From Spirosoma profusum (GTDB lineage Bacteria; Bacteroidota; Bacteroidia; Cytophagales; Spirosomataceae), in contig NZ_JACWZY010000017.1 in NCBI RefSeq assembly GCF_014699005.1, positions 62,001 through 126,000 on the forward strand: 64,000 bases of DNA, read 5' to 3'. The stretch's first letter is position 1. Each line of letters starts with the position of its first letter. The notes beneath the pieces were generated by a model. It was not told where the DNA came from and made no database searches. It was given only the letters and a program-made list of their open reading frames with translations. Both the position numbers and the translations under genes were made by a program. Shown here in pieces: positions 17,403-26,467 of this stretch.

Positions 17403-20400
17403 ATGTATCAAATCTGGATTGATACTGGTGGCACTTTCACCGATGGATTAGCCCTCGACCCCAAAGGGCAACTTCACCGCACAAAAGTACTCAGCAGTAG
17501 TCGGCTCCGTGGTCAGTTCATCAACGGAAAACTCGTAGCGCCCTGGCTGACAGCCCCTATTTTCAACGGCTATCAGGTTCGTATCATCGAAACAGATAGC
17601 CTTTTTCAGATCGAATCGCTGCAAACAGACGGAAGGCTCACACTACGTAGCGATTCCGGTCCAATCGCTACGTCCCTTTGGGCAAATCCAGATTCTAACT
17701 ATACACTCGAACTAGTTACGGGCGAAGAAGCCCCGGTTTTAGCCGCCCGTCTGTTAACGCAAACGCCTTTAGATCAGCCGTTTCCACCTCTCGAAATGCG
17801 GCTCGGCACCACGAAAGGAACGAATGCGCTGCTCGAACGGAAGGGCGGGAACATAGCATTATTGGTGACGAAAGGGTTCAAGGATTTGCTGGTCATCGGT
17901 ACGCAGCAACGCCCGAATCTGTTTCAGTTAGCCATTCCACCAGCCGAGTTGCTATACAATACGGTGCTGGAAGTTGACGAACGAATGACTGCACAGGGGC
18001 AGTCACTAATCGATTTATCGGAACAGACTCTGCGCCAACTCATTACGCAACTTCAACAGCACAAACCTGATGCCGTTGCCATATCGCTACTTAACGCCTA
18101 CCGAAATCCAGTTCATGAACAACAAATCCGCGATGCCCTGACCAGAGCCGGGTTTTCCTACGTAACGATTTCGACCGACGTATCGACCATGCCCCAATAC
18201 GTAGCACGCACACAGACGACCGTAGTCGATGCGTACCTGACGCCCGTCATGCGTGCTTATCTGGACAATGTACAGCAGCAATTAGGAACGAGCGCATCGG
18301 TACGTATCATGACTAGTTCGGGCGGTTTGGTACGTGCCGATTTGTTTCAGCCCAAAGACAGCTTATTGAGTGGTCCGGCGGGTGGCGTTATTGGCGCGGC
18401 TAAGATTGCCGATAGTAGCCTGTTGTCGAAAACGTTAACCCTCGACATGGGTGGCACCAGCACCGACGTAGCACGAATTCACGGCAATCTGGATTACCGG
18501 TTCACGACGAAAATCGGGGCTTTCGAACTTCAGTTACCTTCGCTGGCGATTGAAACAGTGGCGGCTGGTGGTGGTTCTATTTGCTGGTTTGAAGAACACG
18601 GTACTACGTCGGGACAACTGCGAGTGGGGCCACAAAGTGCTGGTGCCAATCCGGGTCCGGCCTGCTACGGTGCCAGTAGCCCCGGTCAGCCATTGCTGCT
18701 CACGATTACCGATGTCAATCTGCTCCTGGGCAAACTGCATCCGCAACAGTTTGGGATTCCGGTTTTTCCAGAAAAAGCGCAGGAAGCACTAGATCAGGTA
18801 ATTCAGCAGATTACAGCACGAACCGGGCACGTACCAGACCCAGTAGATATACTACGTGGTTTCGAACGTATCGCCAACGAAACCATGGCAGGAGCCATTC
18901 GCAAAATCTCGGTAGTGCGCGGCTTCGATCCCCAGGAATATAGCCTGCTGGTTTTCGGCGGAGCGGGTGGTTTGCACGGCTGCTCGATTGCCCGGCTACT
19001 AGGCATCCGAAGCCTGATCCTTCCCTTCGACGGTGGCTTGTTGAGTGCATATGGGATCGGGCAAGCGCAAATTGAACGCATGGCCTCGCGTACTTTGTTG
19101 AAACCACTGTCGGACGTAGCACCGGATCTGTTCGAATGGGTGAACGAGCTCACAAACGAAGCCGTGCAGACGTTACGTCAGGATGTTGGAGAAGATGTGC
19201 CAGTCACGCAAAAATCAGCGACGGTTTTCCTGCGGCTGGCGGGTCAGGAAGCTACTGTTGATGTGCCATACAGTCATCAGTTAGAAACTCATTTTCAGGC
19301 ACGTTACCAGCAACTTTACGGACATTTTCCGGCTGATCGACCTATTGAAGTCGAAAGTATTCGGGTACTAGTCAGTACAGTTGGGCATGAATCGCTGGTC
19401 AACGAACCGCCCGTCAGTCATCGTCACGCCGTACCTACGTTCCGGGCCGATGCCATCCCCGCTTTCGACTGGACTCAGTTGCAGGAAGGTGATACGTTTC
19501 GGGGTCCTGCGTTGCTGCTCAACACTACGTCTTCGGCTTTCATCGAACCCGGCTGGCGGCTAGTTATTCAGGCCGACAAAACTGCTCTCGTCGATTTCAT
19601 CGCTGATAGTGATGAAGAAGCTGAACTTCCGGATGAAGCGAGTTCTGCTACGTTGGAGAAAGCTGAAACGGGCGATTCCATTATTCAGCTTGAATTGTTC
19701 ACGCAGCGTTTTCGGGCCATTGCCGAAGAAATGGGGGCGCAACTGCAACGTACCGCTTTCTCGGTCAACGTAAAGGAACGGCTCGATTTTTCATGCGCTC
19801 TGCTCGATGCAAATGCAGAGCTGGTTGCCAACGCACCCCACATTCCGGTTCATTTAGGCAGTCTGGGCATTTGTGCGCGGCTGGTTTTGCAAAAACTTTC
19901 TTTGGGGCCGGGCGATGTGATCATCACAAATCACCCCAAATATGGCGGTTCGCACCTACCCGACGTAACGCTGCTCAGTGGTGTATTTGCTAACGAACCC
20001 GGCAACGATCAACCAGCCCTTGTTGGCTACGTTATCAACCGGGCGCATCACGCTGAAATCGGCGGAAAAGTGCCGGGATCGATGCCGCCCGATGCCATTT
20101 CGCTGGTGGAGGAAGGTGTTGTGCTGGAACCTATGTACGTAGTGAAAAATGGGGAATTTCTATGGAAAGAAGATAGTCCGGAACAACGTAGCATTGCTTC
20201 TTATTTCACCGACGGCCCCTATCCCACCCGCGCTTTAGCCGAAAACCGAGCCGATATTGAAGCGGCTCTGGCTTCCTTACGTGCTGGTGAATCGGCCTTG
20301 CAGGAGCTGGTTCGGCATTATGGGGTAGCGACTGTTCATCAGTACATGGACCGATTAAAGCAGTCGGCGACCAACGCCATCAATGCTGTGCTTGCCCCCC

Positions 20401-21275
20401 TAAACGGTCAATCATTCCAGGCCAACGAATCACTCGACGATGGGCACGTTATTCAGGTCAATATTGCTGTCAATGAAGGACGTCTTCAGTTCGATTTCAC
20501 GGGTACATCGGAAGTTCACCCGAACAACCTGAATGCCAACATCTCAATTCTGTACAGCGCTATTTTATACGTATTACGACTATGGTGCGATAAAGATATT
20601 CCACTCAACGAAGGCTTAATGGCTCCCGTCGAATTGGTGTTACCCGATTCCTCGTTTTTGAATCCCATTTTTCCGGATGATTCATCAGCCTGTCCGGCGG
20701 TAGTTGGCGGAAATACCGAAGTCAGTCAACGGCTGGTCGATACGTTGCTGAAAGCGTTTGGATTAGCCGCCTGTAGTCAGGGAACGATGAACAATTTTCT
20801 GTTCGGTAAAACCGCAAACCCCCATGATCCAACTTCTTCCAGCGGCTTCGGCTACTACGAAACGATTGGGGGCGGTTCAGGCGCGACCGACGGTGCAGAT
20901 GGCCGTTCTGCCGTTCACCAGCATATGACCAATACCAAACTCACCGACCCTGAAGAATTCGAACGGCGTTATCCAGTTCGGCTGTCTCAGTTTACCATTC
21001 GTACAGATTCAGGCGGTGCCGGAAAATGGCGCGGGGGCGATGGGATTCTACGTGAAATTGAATTTCTGGCACCCGTTCAGGCTACGTTACTGAGTCAGCA
21101 CCGCATCATACGGCCTTACGGCTTAAATGGTGGTCAACCGGGCGAAACCGGCCGGCAGACCCTCATTCATACCGACGGACGTAGTGAAGTCTTACCGGGC
21201 ATTTTCACAAGAGCCATGCAAATCGGCGAACGTATACGTATCGAAACGCCCGGTGGTGGTGGGTTTGGGAAGTAA
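17403..21275 (+). CDS. 5-oxoprolinase / hydantoinase HyuA-HyuB fusion
   Basis: A 1290-residue protein that joins the two subunits which are separate in many bacterial hydantoinases, as in eukaryotic ATP-dependent 5-oxoprolinase (similar length). Part A covers about 1-740: the ATP-binding start DTGGTFTDG at 7-15, GTTKGTNALLERKG near 137, SSGG and DMGGTSTD. Part B covers about 755-1290 and includes NVKERLDFSCALLD, NHPKYGGSHLPD and GGGGFGK near the end. The likely reaction is ATP-driven opening of 5-oxoproline to glutamate, but hydantoinase or other cyclic-amide substrates cannot be excluded. It lies 119 bases downstream of the DeoR gene. Confidence 0.9.
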   Translation: MYQIWIDTGGTFTDGLALDPKGQLHRTKVLSSSRLRGQFINGKLVAPWLTAPIFNGYQVRIIETDSLFQIESLQTDGRLTLRSDSGPIATSLWANPDSNYTLELVTGEEAPVLAARLLTQTPLDQPFPPLEMRLGTTKGTNALLERKGGNIALLVTKGFKDLLVIGTQQRPNLFQLAIPPAELLYNTVLEVDERMTAQGQSLIDLSEQTLRQLITQLQQHKPDAVAISLLNAYRNPVHEQQIRDALTRAGFSYVTISTDVSTMPQYVARTQTTVVDAYLTPVMRAYLDNVQQQLGTSASVRIMTSSGGLVRADLFQPKDSLLSGPAGGVIGAAKIADSSLLSKTLTLDMGGTSTDVARIHGNLDYRFTTKIGAFELQLPSLAIETVAAGGGSICWFEEHGTTSGQLRVGPQSAGANPGPACYGASSPGQPLLLTITDVNLLLGKLHPQQFGIPVFPEKAQEALDQVIQQITARTGHVPDPVDILRGFERIANETMAGAIRKISVVRGFDPQEYSLLVFGGAGGLHGCSIARLLGIRSLILPFDGGLLSAYGIGQAQIERMASRTLLKPLSDVAPDLFEWVNELTNEAVQTLRQDVGEDVPVTQKSATVFLRLAGQEATVDVPYSHQLETHFQARYQQLYGHFPADRPIEVESIRVLVSTVGHESLVNEPPVSHRHAVPTFRADAIPAFDWTQLQEGDTFRGPALLLNTTSSAFIEPGWRLVIQADKTALVDFIADSDEEAELPDEASSATLEKAETGDSIIQLELFTQRFRAIAEEMGAQLQRTAFSVNVKERLDFSCALLDANAELVANAPHIPVHLGSLGICARLVLQKLSLGPGDVIITNHPKYGGSHLPDVTLLSGVFANEPGNDQPALVGYVINRAHHAEIGGKVPGSMPPDAISLVEEGVVLEPMYVVKNGEFLWKEDSPEQRSIASYFTDGPYPTRALAENRADIEAALASLRAGESALQELVRHYGVATVHQYMDRLKQSATNAINAVLAPLNGQSFQANESLDDGHVIQVNIAVNEGRLQFDFTGTSEVHPNNLNANISILYSAILYVLRLWCDKDIPLNEGLMAPVELVLPDSSFLNPIFPDDSSACPAVVGGNTEVSQRLVDTLLKAFGLAACSQGTMNNFLFGKTANPHDPTSSSGFGYYETIGGGSGATDGADGRSAVHQHMTNTKLTDPEEFERRYPVRLSQFTIRTDSGGAGKWRGGDGILREIEFLAPVQATLLSQHRIIRPYGLNGGQPGETGRQTLIHTDGRSEVLPGIFTRAMQIGERIRIETPGGGGFGK

Positions 21276-21327
21276 TGCGGGTGGAAGCCCGCTTTTAAGC
21301 CAACAATTGCGGGTTTCCATCCGCGTT
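21274..21327. repeat. Imperfect inverted repeat, 19-bp arms
   Basis: Arms 21274-21292 and 21309-21327 pair at 16 of 19 positions with a 16-base loop. It starts inside the stop codon of the 5-oxoprolinase gene and ends 5 bases before the next ATG, so it covers the whole gap. Confidence 0.5.
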
Positions 21328-21332
21328 ACGTT

Positions 21333-22073
21333 ATGTCTTTTCAAGCACCAAAATCGCCAGACTCCATTTATGAACCCGAATTCGTGGAAGGTCTCTTCAA
21401 CGAAATGAGCCTGACGTACGAGCGCATGAATACCATTACGTCGTTTGGCTTCTCGAATCGGTGGCGTCGGCAATGTGTGCATGAACTCGATATTCAGCCA
21501 GGTCAGGTTGTCGTTGATCTGATGACAGGAATGGGCGAAACCTGGGATTACATCTGTGGACGCATGGGACCGAACGGTACGTTAATCGGTGTGGATTTTT
21601 CCAACGGTATGCTACGTTACGCCGATCTGAAACGCCAGCGAAAACGGTTTGCTACGTACAACATCAGTATTCAGAAACAGAACGTATTAGCTGGTACGCT
21701 ACCCGCCCATTCGGCCGATCACGTAGTGGTGTCGTTCGGACTGAAAACGTTCAACAATGAACAGATTCAACAGTTAGCTCAGGAAATTCACCGCATTTTG
21801 AAACCCGGTGGACAGTTTTCGTGCATCGAAGTATCGGTACCCCGACCGACTCTGCTACGTATGCTTTATATGTTTTACTTGCGCCGAGTCATTCCGGTGT
21901 TGGGAGCCTTATTTCTGGGCAATCCAGAGACGTATCGAATGTTAGGGATTTACAGCCAGCAGTTCAAAAACACACAGCAGGCATCGCAGCTTTTTCAACA
22001 GGCCGGGCTAAACTGTTGGCCAACGAGTTATTTTTTTGGATGCGCTTCGGGAGTTGTGGGACATAAGCCCTAG
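21333..22073 (+). CDS. UbiE/COQ5-like SAM-dependent methyltransferase
   Basis: A 246-residue class I methyltransferase related to UbiE/MenG. The SAM motif I is VDLMTGMGET at 61-70, a strand-2 acidic residue is in GVDFSNGML, and the region DHVVVSFGLKTFNNE corresponds to the UbiE motif DAVT.xFGLRNV. Menaquinone methylation is possible, but motif I differs from classical UbiE (DVAGGTGD), so another substrate is likely. It follows the 5-oxoprolinase gene by 57 bases on the same strand. It is convergent with the SusCD locus across a 32-bp stem. Confidence 0.8.
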   Translation: MSFQAPKSPDSIYEPEFVEGLFNEMSLTYERMNTITSFGFSNRWRRQCVHELDIQPGQVVVDLMTGMGETWDYICGRMGPNGTLIGVDFSNGMLRYADLKRQRKRFATYNISIQKQNVLAGTLPAHSADHVVVSFGLKTFNNEQIQQLAQEIHRILKPGGQFSCIEVSVPRPTLLRMLYMFYLRRVIPVLGALFLGNPETYRMLGIYSQQFKNTQQASQLFQQAGLNCWPTSYFFGCASGVVGHKP

Positions 22074-22092
22074 TGGCGCTGGCTACAGGATT

Positions 22093-22184
22093 TTTTTGTC
22101 ATCCTGACGAAGGAAGGATCTTAAAGCATCCAAATTTGAGTGTTAGGATACGTTAAGATCCTTCCTTCGTCAGGATGACAAAAA
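22093..22184. repeat. Perfect inverted repeat, 32-bp arms, between convergent genes
   Basis: Arms 22093-22124 and 22153-22184 are exact reverse complements, loop 28 bases. The outer ends are TTTTT and AAAAA, so it can act as a terminator in both directions. The arm begins with TGTCATCCTGACGAAGG, which shares a core with the repeat at 24787-24905. From memory this type of sequence is a common intergenic repeat in Bacteroidota. Confidence 0.75.
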
Positions 22185-22217
22185 TATAGTACTAATTTCC
22201 AGTATTACAATCGACAA

Positions 22218-23369
22218 TCAATTGATTTTCAACTTATAAGCCTTCAATTGCTCGGCAATCTTCTGATCATCAATCGGTAGTTTTTCCAGATAGGAAAAGG
22301 CTTTTCGGGCAACAAACTGATTCGGATTGTTAAGCAAATCGACTATTCGCCGGCACGTTTCAACATCTGTAACGCGATGCTTCTGAAATACGTCTAAGGT
22401 ATTGTTGATTAATTCTCCATTTAGCGATGGTAAACGCTCAGCCATACTTTTTTTCGCCTGTGGATCTAGACGGGCGACTTCTTTGAACTTGTTGATAATC
22501 AGTTTTTGTGTGGCATAATTTGTTACCGCTAATTTGTCAGCTAATAAAACCTGCCAACTATCATCCTGCGCTTCTCCGGGATCAAGTGCGTGGATGGCTC
22601 GTTCAGTAAGATTATACTTATCGCCGTTAATAAACGTAAATAGCTTAGTCTGAAGGGCTGGCGTAAGTGATACGTTGCCCCGAATGTGGTCCAATCCCCA
22701 GCGTTTATCCAATCCATCCGGACTATCGAGAATAACCAGCAGCAATTCAGGTGATAACGACTTTTGAGTCAACCGAGTCACTTCCTCCTGCGTCGGACCA
22801 TAGACCACGTGCCACATTTTATAGGTCGTATAGGCGGCCCCTTCCACTACGTAGTCCAGCACATTCTTCGCCGTGGCCGATGAAACTCCATCGACTTCAT
22901 CGGCCGGATCCACAGGTTTTACCGAAGGGGCAATTTCAGAATACGCTAACGTAGCAAGTGGAGAAAAAGGATCGGCCAGAATGTCACTCATTCGTGCATA
23001 CTCAGCCTTTTTGAAGGGTTTGTGTTTCGCTTTGCTCAGAAACTCGCCTTTGTCTAAAACGAAACCTAAATACCGGCCCGTCGGATTCCAGTAAAGGTTC
23101 ACTTTCAGCAGTCGGCACTTATTGTCGAAACAAACGCTGGTTCTGATTTTCCGGTAATACGCCACCGGAAAGCCCTCTTTCGAACGCATCTGAAATAACG
23201 TATCATTCACAATTGAATCCTCGGCAGCCGCTTCATACGCCAACGTAGTATCGGCCTTGAACGGAAGGGTTGGCGTGCGGAAATAACGTATCTGTCCGAA
23301 ACCTTTATAGGCTAGCAGACACAACGTAACAAATAACCACAAACCAGACCCTAACGTATTGACTTTCAT
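22218..23369 (-). CDS. Exported protein with FMN-binding-like motif and helical repeats
   Basis: A 383-residue protein, start ATG at 23369, which opens a clear signal peptide (hydrophobic to about residue 25). A long upstream extension of the frame is rejected because it overlaps the FAD oxidoreductase gene. After a region with a Cys pair (SVCFDNKC, 78-85), residues 158-166 read EVDGVSSAT, which resembles the D-x-x-SGAT motif of FMN-binding domains, where Thr can carry covalent FMN. The C-terminal ~170 residues are helical and HEAT-like. The start lies 2 bases after the stop of the FAD oxidoreductase gene, so translation is coupled. I do not know its function; a redox partner of the oxidoreductase is inferred. 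Confidence 0.7.
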   Translation of the reverse strand: MKVNTLGSGLWLFVTLCLLAYKGFGQIRYFRTPTLPFKADTTLAYEAAAEDSIVNDTLFQMRSKEGFPVAYYRKIRTSVCFDNKCRLLKVNLYWNPTGRYLGFVLDKGEFLSKAKHKPFKKAEYARMSDILADPFSPLATLAYSEIAPSVKPVDPADEVDGVSSATAKNVLDYVVEGAAYTTYKMWHVVYGPTQEEVTRLTQKSLSPELLLVILDSPDGLDKRWGLDHIRGNVSLTPALQTKLFTFINGDKYNLTERAIHALDPGEAQDDSWQVLLADKLAVTNYATQKLIINKFKEVARLDPQAKKSMAERLPSLNGELINNTLDVFQKHRVTDVETCRRIVDLLNNPNQFVARKAFSYLEKLPIDDQKIAEQLKAYKLKIN

Positions 23370-23371
23370 GC

Positions 23372-24745
23372 TTATCCTTTTGCCCCGCTTCCCGGAACGA
23401 TGGCTCCGTGTTGCTCCAGGAGTTTCCGAAGATCGCTCATCGAAACGTCGAGCGGGGTTTTGTTCTGCATGTTGGCCAGCACGGCAGCGGCTCCGGCAGC
23501 CTGCCCCATCCCCATGCTCGACGCCTGCACACGTAACGCCGAATTGGCCAGTCGATCGCTGCTGACACAACGACCTGCTACTATGAAATTCCGGCTATTT
23601 TTCGGAATCAGCGCACGTAGCGGAATCGTCGGTACAACGCCTTCTTTTAGATGATCAGGCACAACGCCATTCTCATCGTGCACATCAATCGGGTAATACG
23701 AATACGAAACCGAATCATCAAATAGTTTACCCGTTACGTAGTCGGCATGGGTGATTTTATAATGGCCGTCGATGCGATACGTTTCCCGAACCGCCGTTTC
23801 GTTCTGTACGTCGATAATTTTTGTTTTTTCGCAGCCGGGTAACGTACGCAGGAAACGTAGCGTTTTGAGTAAAGCCGAACGTCCTTTGATGTTCGCGGCC
23901 GTGTGCGTTTCCGACGTAGTAGAATCGGCTCCCAATACGTGCGATATATTGTCGCCTTTGGATCGCAACAGGCCGACGATGTTGTTCCGAAAGTCGGGTT
24001 TTTCCAGTTCCCCTTTCTGAATAGCTTCCTGGTAACGAGCCTGAATCCCTTTCAAATCCAGCGAATTAAAATCATACCCCCCAATCTCGAACATGAGCGA
24101 ACCGGGCTGCGTAGTTGATTCACGTAGCACATCGAATCCCGCCATCGACGTAACAAAAGCATTGCCCGTGCAGTCGATAAGCTGATTACAGGTTATTTCG
24201 GTCATAACACCCTTGCCAACCGTTTCCACCAGCCAGCCATTGTTCTGGGGTTTCACCTGCATCGGTGTCTCGTAGAAACGAAGCTGTACGCCCGCTTCCA
24301 CACATTTTTCTTCGAGCAGCATGGCGTACAACTGCCCGTTGAGCCGAACCTGATGACGCGGGTGATGTTTGCCATGTGGAATTGAAAAATCGGGCAACGT
24401 ATCGTCGTTCAGAGATACGGCTTCCTGCACCATCTCCCAGCCGATACCGCTGATAACCTGCTTGCCCCAGGCGAAAAAAATACCCGGAAACGCGACGCCA
24501 CCGGTCGTGGTCGTACCGCCAAGCTGACTTCCATTTTCAACCAGAATCGTGCTCCGACCCGCCCGGCCTGCCTGAATGGCGGCTACCACTCCCGCCGTTC
24601 CTCCACCGATGACCAGAATATCCGTCTTCAGCGTTTTTTTTGTCAGTTTATAAGGCTCTTTTAATACCTCGCCTGATGCCAGCGTTGGCCTTGCCGTTCC
24701 CAGCGAAAGCGCGCCTAGTGTGGCAATTACCGATCTTCGTTTCAT
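23372..24745 (-). CDS. Exported FAD-dependent oxidoreductase
   Basis: A 457-residue flavoprotein of the FAD_oxidored type. The N-terminus MKRRSVIATLG with a following hydrophobic stretch resembles a Tat signal, fitting export with bound cofactor. The dinucleotide fold is ILVIGGGTAGVVAAIQAG at about 44-61, followed by a VENGSQLGGTTTTGG segment. The C-terminus has FIVAGRCVSSDRLANSALR and GMGQAAGAAAVLA, usual for this family. The substrate is unknown. It lies downstream of SusD in the same direction and just before the FMN-binding-like gene, so it is probably part of the uptake locus. Confidence 0.85.
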   Translation of the reverse strand: MKRRSVIATLGALSLGTARPTLASGEVLKEPYKLTKKTLKTDILVIGGGTAGVVAAIQAGRAGRSTILVENGSQLGGTTTTGGVAFPGIFFAWGKQVISGIGWEMVQEAVSLNDDTLPDFSIPHGKHHPRHQVRLNGQLYAMLLEEKCVEAGVQLRFYETPMQVKPQNNGWLVETVGKGVMTEITCNQLIDCTGNAFVTSMAGFDVLRESTTQPGSLMFEIGGYDFNSLDLKGIQARYQEAIQKGELEKPDFRNNIVGLLRSKGDNISHVLGADSTTSETHTAANIKGRSALLKTLRFLRTLPGCEKTKIIDVQNETAVRETYRIDGHYKITHADYVTGKLFDDSVSYSYYPIDVHDENGVVPDHLKEGVVPTIPLRALIPKNSRNFIVAGRCVSSDRLANSALRVQASSMGMGQAAGAAAVLANMQNKTPLDVSMSDLRKLLEQHGAIVPGSGAKG

Positions 24746-24786
24746 AGTTTTCTGGGATAATATTATACCAATTTAAACTTGCCTTT

Positions 24787-24905
24787 GTGGCTGACGCATA
24801 GCCCTCCGACAAGCTCAGGGTGACAGCCCCACTTTACACCGTTTAATCAACCATATCCCAGTTTGCTGTCACCCTGAGCTTGTCGAAGGGCTATGCGTCA
24901 GCTAC
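24787..24905. repeat. Long inverted repeat, 41-bp arms, between susD and the oxidoreductase gene
   Basis: Arms 24787-24827 and 24865-24905 pair at 39 of 41 positions, loop 37 bases. The arm contains GTCACCCTGAGCTTGTCGAAGG, read as GTCACCCTGAG then CTTGTCGAAGG, which I remember as a very widespread intergenic repeat in bacteria. It lies inside the operon and could lower expression of the two downstream genes. Confidence 0.75.
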
Positions 24906-24926
24906 AGGAGCAAATCTGGTTTAGTA

Positions 24927-26360
24927 TCAATACCCTGGATTCTGATCTTTTGCCGGATCAATCGCCAGATTATAGTTCAGTTCAGAAACTGGAATTGGCC
25001 AGAGCAAATGCTTGTCCTGCACCGCTTTTCCTTTGGATGCCTGAATTATCGTTTTGGCCGTTCCGGTACGTTTCAACTCCAGCCAGCGTTTGCCACCATA
25101 CTGAAACTCATAGGCTTTTTCCATCAATACCGCATTCACGAACGTAGCGGCTGTATAATCGGTCAGTTTAAAATCGACAGTCGAAGCCGTGTTTACCGCT
25201 TTGCCGTACGCCCGCCGATGCACCTGATTCAGTGCGTCTACGGCTTCGGCAGTTGGCGCGTTGGCAACTCGGGTAGCGGCTTCGGCATAGATAAGCAGTA
25301 CGTCAGAATACCCGTAAAGTGGATCATCATTCCCTGCACCATTCTGACCTACAGCCAGTTGATCAATGAATTTTGAACTAACAAGGGTAGTTGCTCCCAG
25401 ACCAAAATTGACGACATCCCATAATCCTTTCCGAAGATCGGCATTGTCCCAGGCTTTGTAGAATGCACTGTTCGCATCGCCATAAACCGCATAAGCGCCC
25501 CCAAAATTGAACAGTTTCGTGTTGGGGTGATTGGTAATCCAGAGCATGTAATTTCCCTGATTTACCTGACGGGCGTATTTGAGGTAGAAAATCTCCTCGG
25601 TAGTCGATACCAATTCAGGACCCCAGACTTTGGTTTGAAAGTCGGCTTTAGTAGCCACCGGCACCAGCGAGAATTTCTTGGAATTTATAACTTCCAGTGC
25701 TTTATCGCGTGCTTCGGTGTACTTACCCTGTTGCAGATACACGTCAGCAATCATGGTTTTAGCGGCCCATTTAGTAGGTCGACCAGCTACCGCCGGATTG
25801 TCGGGAAGGTTGGCTTCGGCTTCTGTCAAATCGGCCAGAATCAGGGCGTATACTTCATCGGCGGTGCTACGTTTCAGATTGATTTCAGCCATGTTGGCTT
25901 CGGTACGTAGTGGTACACCCGCCCAGTTACGTACCAGTTGGAAATAATTGAACGCCCGCAGAAACTTGGCTTCTGCTACGTACTTTTTCACATCGGCCTG
26001 ACTGATGGATTTTCCATTCGGTGCATTTTTAATCACCAGATTGGCATTCCGAATGCTCAGGTAAAAGGTGTTCCACAGGCCTGATACGCGGGTAATATTT
26101 GCAGCGTCAAATCCCTGAAAGTCAGACAACGGCGCCCAACTTCCACGACCATACGCATAATCGGTCTGGCTTTCGAGCGTGGCTTCGTACACACTCATGT
26201 TGCTGTTACGTAACGGGCTCGTAATCAGGTTAGCGGCCGCTTCAACTTCGGCAGCCGTGTTATAAAACGATTCGACCACCAGGGCTTTGGGCTGTTCGAT
26301 CAGCTCACGTTCACAAGCCGTGAGGCAGAGTATGGGGAGGAGGAATAATATCTTTTTCAT
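24927..26360 (-). CDS. SusD/RagB-type nutrient-binding outer-membrane lipoprotein
   Basis: A 477-residue lipoprotein with a signal peptide ending in the lipobox LTAC (Cys15), followed by the SusD-type start ERELIEQP. SusD proteins are helical (TPR-like) surface lids that deliver ligand to their SusC transporter. Typical landmarks: SFYNTAAEVEAAAN near 30, FLRAFNYFQLVRNWAGVPL near 140, and a C-terminal YEFQYGGKRWLELKRTG followed by LLWPIP. The 5' neighbour is its SusC, 107 bases upstream with a hairpin between. The ligand cannot be read from the sequence. Confidence 0.93.
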   Translation of the reverse strand: MKKILFLLPILCLTACERELIEQPKALVVESFYNTAAEVEAAANLITSPLRNSNMSVYEATLESQTDYAYGRGSWAPLSDFQGFDAANITRVSGLWNTFYLSIRNANLVIKNAPNGKSISQADVKKYVAEAKFLRAFNYFQLVRNWAGVPLRTEANMAEINLKRSTADEVYALILADLTEAEANLPDNPAVAGRPTKWAAKTMIADVYLQQGKYTEARDKALEVINSKKFSLVPVATKADFQTKVWGPELVSTTEEIFYLKYARQVNQGNYMLWITNHPNTKLFNFGGAYAVYGDANSAFYKAWDNADLRKGLWDVVNFGLGATTLVSSKFIDQLAVGQNGAGNDDPLYGYSDVLLIYAEAATRVANAPTAEAVDALNQVHRRAYGKAVNTASTVDFKLTDYTAATFVNAVLMEKAYEFQYGGKRWLELKRTGTAKTIIQASKGKAVQDKHLLWPIPVSELNYNLAIDPAKDQNPGY

Positions 26361-26395
26361 GTCTATTTAAAGAGTGAAATCGGACCGCCGAAGCG

Positions 26396-26455
26396 GAGTG
26401 AATGAGCGAACGAGTGCTGGTGATACGGAGCATTCGCTCTGTCACTCATTCACTC
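26396..26455 (-). repeat. Inverted repeat between susC and susD
   Basis: An 11-bp perfect pairing (26396-26406 with 26445-26455) inside a longer imperfect hairpin. The left part, GAGTGAATGAGCGAACGAGTG, is related to the arms at 155-228. Its position suggests control of SusD level relative to SusC. Confidence 0.5.
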
Positions 26456-26467
26456 GTTCGTTCTCTG

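Noticed and set aside
23370-23570. N-terminal extension of the FMN-binding-like protein
   Set aside because: The added residues are rich in Arg, Ser and Gly, overlap the FAD oxidoreductase coding region and precede a clear signal peptide start at 23369.
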